Of a stretch of 34,512 nt of DNA, positions 33,427 to 34,512 are shown piece after piece. Positions within the stretch are counted from its first letter, which is position 1. Each line of letters starts with the position of its first letter. Made by a program: the position numbers and the translations under genes. The DNA is from Bacillota bacterium. GTDB lineage: Bacteria; Bacillota; Sulfobacillia; JAJZYS01; JAJZLH01. Below the pieces are notes generated by a model, which saw only the letters and a list, made by a program, of their open reading frames with translations, had not been told where the DNA came from and did not search any database. The stretch is from assembly GCA_021827745.1 (NCBI GenBank), contig JAKAUI010000008.1, positions 1 to 34,512 of the forward strand, read 5' to 3'.

Positions 33427-34512
33427 GTTCCGACATCTTCTCCCGAGCGGCGGGCCAGATTTGGCTGGCGGGTCGCTGGGCGCCCACCAGCGGCGGTCTT
33501 TGCGACATCGTCTGCCCGGCCACCGGCAGCGTGGTCGGACACAGCGCCAAGGCCAGCCTCGAAGATTTGGGTCAGGCCGTGGCGGCCGCCCAGCAAGCGC
33601 ACCACAGCCGCATCTGGTCCTCGATCCCCAGTCTGGAGCGGGGACGGATTCTGTCTCGAGCCGCTGGTGGCATTCGGGCGCGGGAACTGGAATTCCAGTC
33701 CGTCATCTCGGCTGAGAACGGCATGCCCCCTTCGGCTGCCCGCTTCATCGAGGTGGCGATGGCAGCTGACGTATTCGACTACTACGGCGGGGCGACTAGC
33801 CGTCCCTACGGCGAGGTCCATCCCTTCAACCTGCCGGGGGCGAGCAGCGACTATCTAGTCCTGACCATGCGCGAGCCAATCGGTGTTGTCGGCCTCATCA
33901 CGCCGTGGAATTTCCCGCTCCTGATGCCCGCTTGGAAGGTGGCCGCAGCGTTGGCCGCTGGCTGCCCGGTGATCCTGAAGCCAGCTCCGGAGACTCCCTT
34001 TACCGCGCTCCTCCTGGCCGAGGTGTTGGCTGAGGCCGGCTTGCCGGAGGGGGTGTTGAGCGTCCTGCCCGGAGGGGACGATATCGGAGAGGCGATCGTG
34101 CGCCACGACGGCATTCCCAAGGTGGCCCTGACTGGAGGCCTGGCTGCCGGCGCCCAGGCCGCGCTTGCCGCCGCCGAGTGCGGCAAGCGGTTGAGCCTTG
34201 AGCTGGGTGGCAAGTCGCCGCTCATTTTGTTCGAGGATGTGGATTTGGAGTCTGCTGTCGACGCCGCCCTATTTGGGAGTTTCTTGAACGCCGGGCAGGT
34301 CTGCCAGGCATCCAGCCGGGTTTTGGTTCAGGTCACCATCCACGACCCCTTCCTGGTCCGCCTCTCGGAGCGAGCCCACGCCCTGCGCGTGGGTCCCCCT
34401 CACGACACCCTCGCCGACATCGGGCCGGTCATCAGCGCTGAGCGCCTGGCAGCGATCGACGCCATGGTCCAGGCTGCCCGTCAGGCCGGCGCCTTGATCC
34501 ACACCGGGGGGC
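33423..34512 (+). CDS. Aldehyde dehydrogenase, N-terminal part (runs off the right end)
   Basis: 363 residues of an NAD(P)-dependent aldehyde dehydrogenase from a GTG that overlaps the SCP2-like stop. Visible motifs are REPIGVVGLITPWNFPLLMPAWKVAAALAAG, the cofactor-binding ILKPAPETP, the catalytic Glu in LELGGKSP and the catalytic Cys in NAGQVCQASSR. It oxidises an aldehyde to the carboxylic acid, probably the product of the alcohol dehydrogenase just upstream. The C-terminal part is at 1-440, across the 43-bp terminal repeat, with a one-base frame offset at the G-run. Confidence 0.9.
   Translation, partial: MSSDIFSRAAGQIWLAGRWAPTSGGLCDIVCPATGSVVGHSAKASLEDLGQAVAAAQQAHHSRIWSSIPSLERGRILSRAAGGIRARELEFQSVISAENGMPPSAARFIEVAMAADVFDYYGGATSRPYGEVHPFNLPGASSDYLVLTMREPIGVVGLITPWNFPLLMPAWKVAAALAAGCPVILKPAPETPFTALLLAEVLAEAGLPEGVLSVLPGGDDIGEAIVRHDGIPKVALTGGLAAGAQAALAAAECGKRLSLELGGKSPLILFEDVDLESAVDAALFGSFLNAGQVCQASSRVLVQVTIHDPFLVRLSERAHALRVGPPHDTLADIGPVISAERLAAIDAMVQAARQAGALIHTGG
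34470..34512. repeat. Right copy of 43-bp terminal direct repeat
   Basis: Identical to 1-43. Removing one copy leaves a circle of 34,469 bases in which the carbonyl/alcohol operon is continuous from 30784 to 2616. Confidence 0.9.

Noticed and set aside
1-34512. CRISPR array, rRNA or tRNA genes
   Set aside because: No regularly spaced repeats, no rRNA core sequences and no cloverleaf-type sequence were seen by eye. A tRNAscan/Infernal run would be decisive.

Overview
A bacterial, GC-rich window carrying 20-odd intact genes and an unusual density of decaying ones. Start sites have strong AGGAGG-type ribosome sites, GTG/TTG starts are common, and operons use ATGA/GTGA/TTGA overlaps. The gene set (SCO plus CuA oxidase-type subunits, DUF2249 and hemerythrin proteins, FdxA-type ferredoxin, a UGA-encoded selenoprotein) and the IS families suggest a Gram-positive or Chloroflexota-type, possibly thermophilic, organism (a Sulfobacillia-like lineage is a guess). 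I cannot name a species.

The first 43 bases are identical to the last 43, and one aldehyde dehydrogenase runs off the right end and resumes at the left end. The window therefore looks like a circular molecule of about 34.47 kb that was cut inside that gene. I see no replication initiator, partition or mobilisation gene.

Layout. (a) 30784-34512 joined to 1-2616: a carbonyl/alcohol operon on the + strand (class II aldolase-like, Zn alcohol dehydrogenase, SCP2-like, aldehyde dehydrogenase, second MDR dehydrogenase, HAD hydrolase). (b) 2671-4173: a LuxR-type regulator and an IS1182-like remnant. (c) 9108-4339 on the minus strand: membrane protein, a broken mrp, hemerythrin-DUF2249, DUF2249 and a SCO-like copper chaperone. 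(d) 9150-11020: a damaged IS607-type element with tnpB. (e) 11143-13780: radical SAM/SPASM protein, a GrdB/PrdB-family selenoprotein with a clear SECIS hairpin, and a Rieske-like protein. (f) 14487-17930: DnaE2-like polymerase fused at its 5' end to a Tn5-like transposase remnant. (g) 18128-22240: CopD-like protein and a membrane protein split by an insertion whose transposase is a DruA (DUF4338)-ISAzo13 fusion. (h) 22344-23340: ferredoxin and a Crp/Fnr regulator. (i) 24169-25626: isocitrate dehydrogenase. (j) 26075-29719: DUF2249x2/DUF59 diverging from a CuA subunit II, a heme-copper subunit I and a small membrane protein.

A unifying signal is a DNA motif, GTGA-N6-TCAC, found nine times. Every copy lies upstream of redox genes in regions c, e, g, h and j. 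The encoded Crp/Fnr protein has a CRP-like recognition helix (R-E-T-x-x-R) that should read exactly this motif. Subunit I of region j keeps all heme and CuB histidines but has Asn where oxygen reductases carry the cross-linked Tyr. Together with the hemerythrin/DUF2249 proteins this points to a regulated nitric-oxide or related respiratory system rather than ordinary oxygen respiration. That functional reading is inference.
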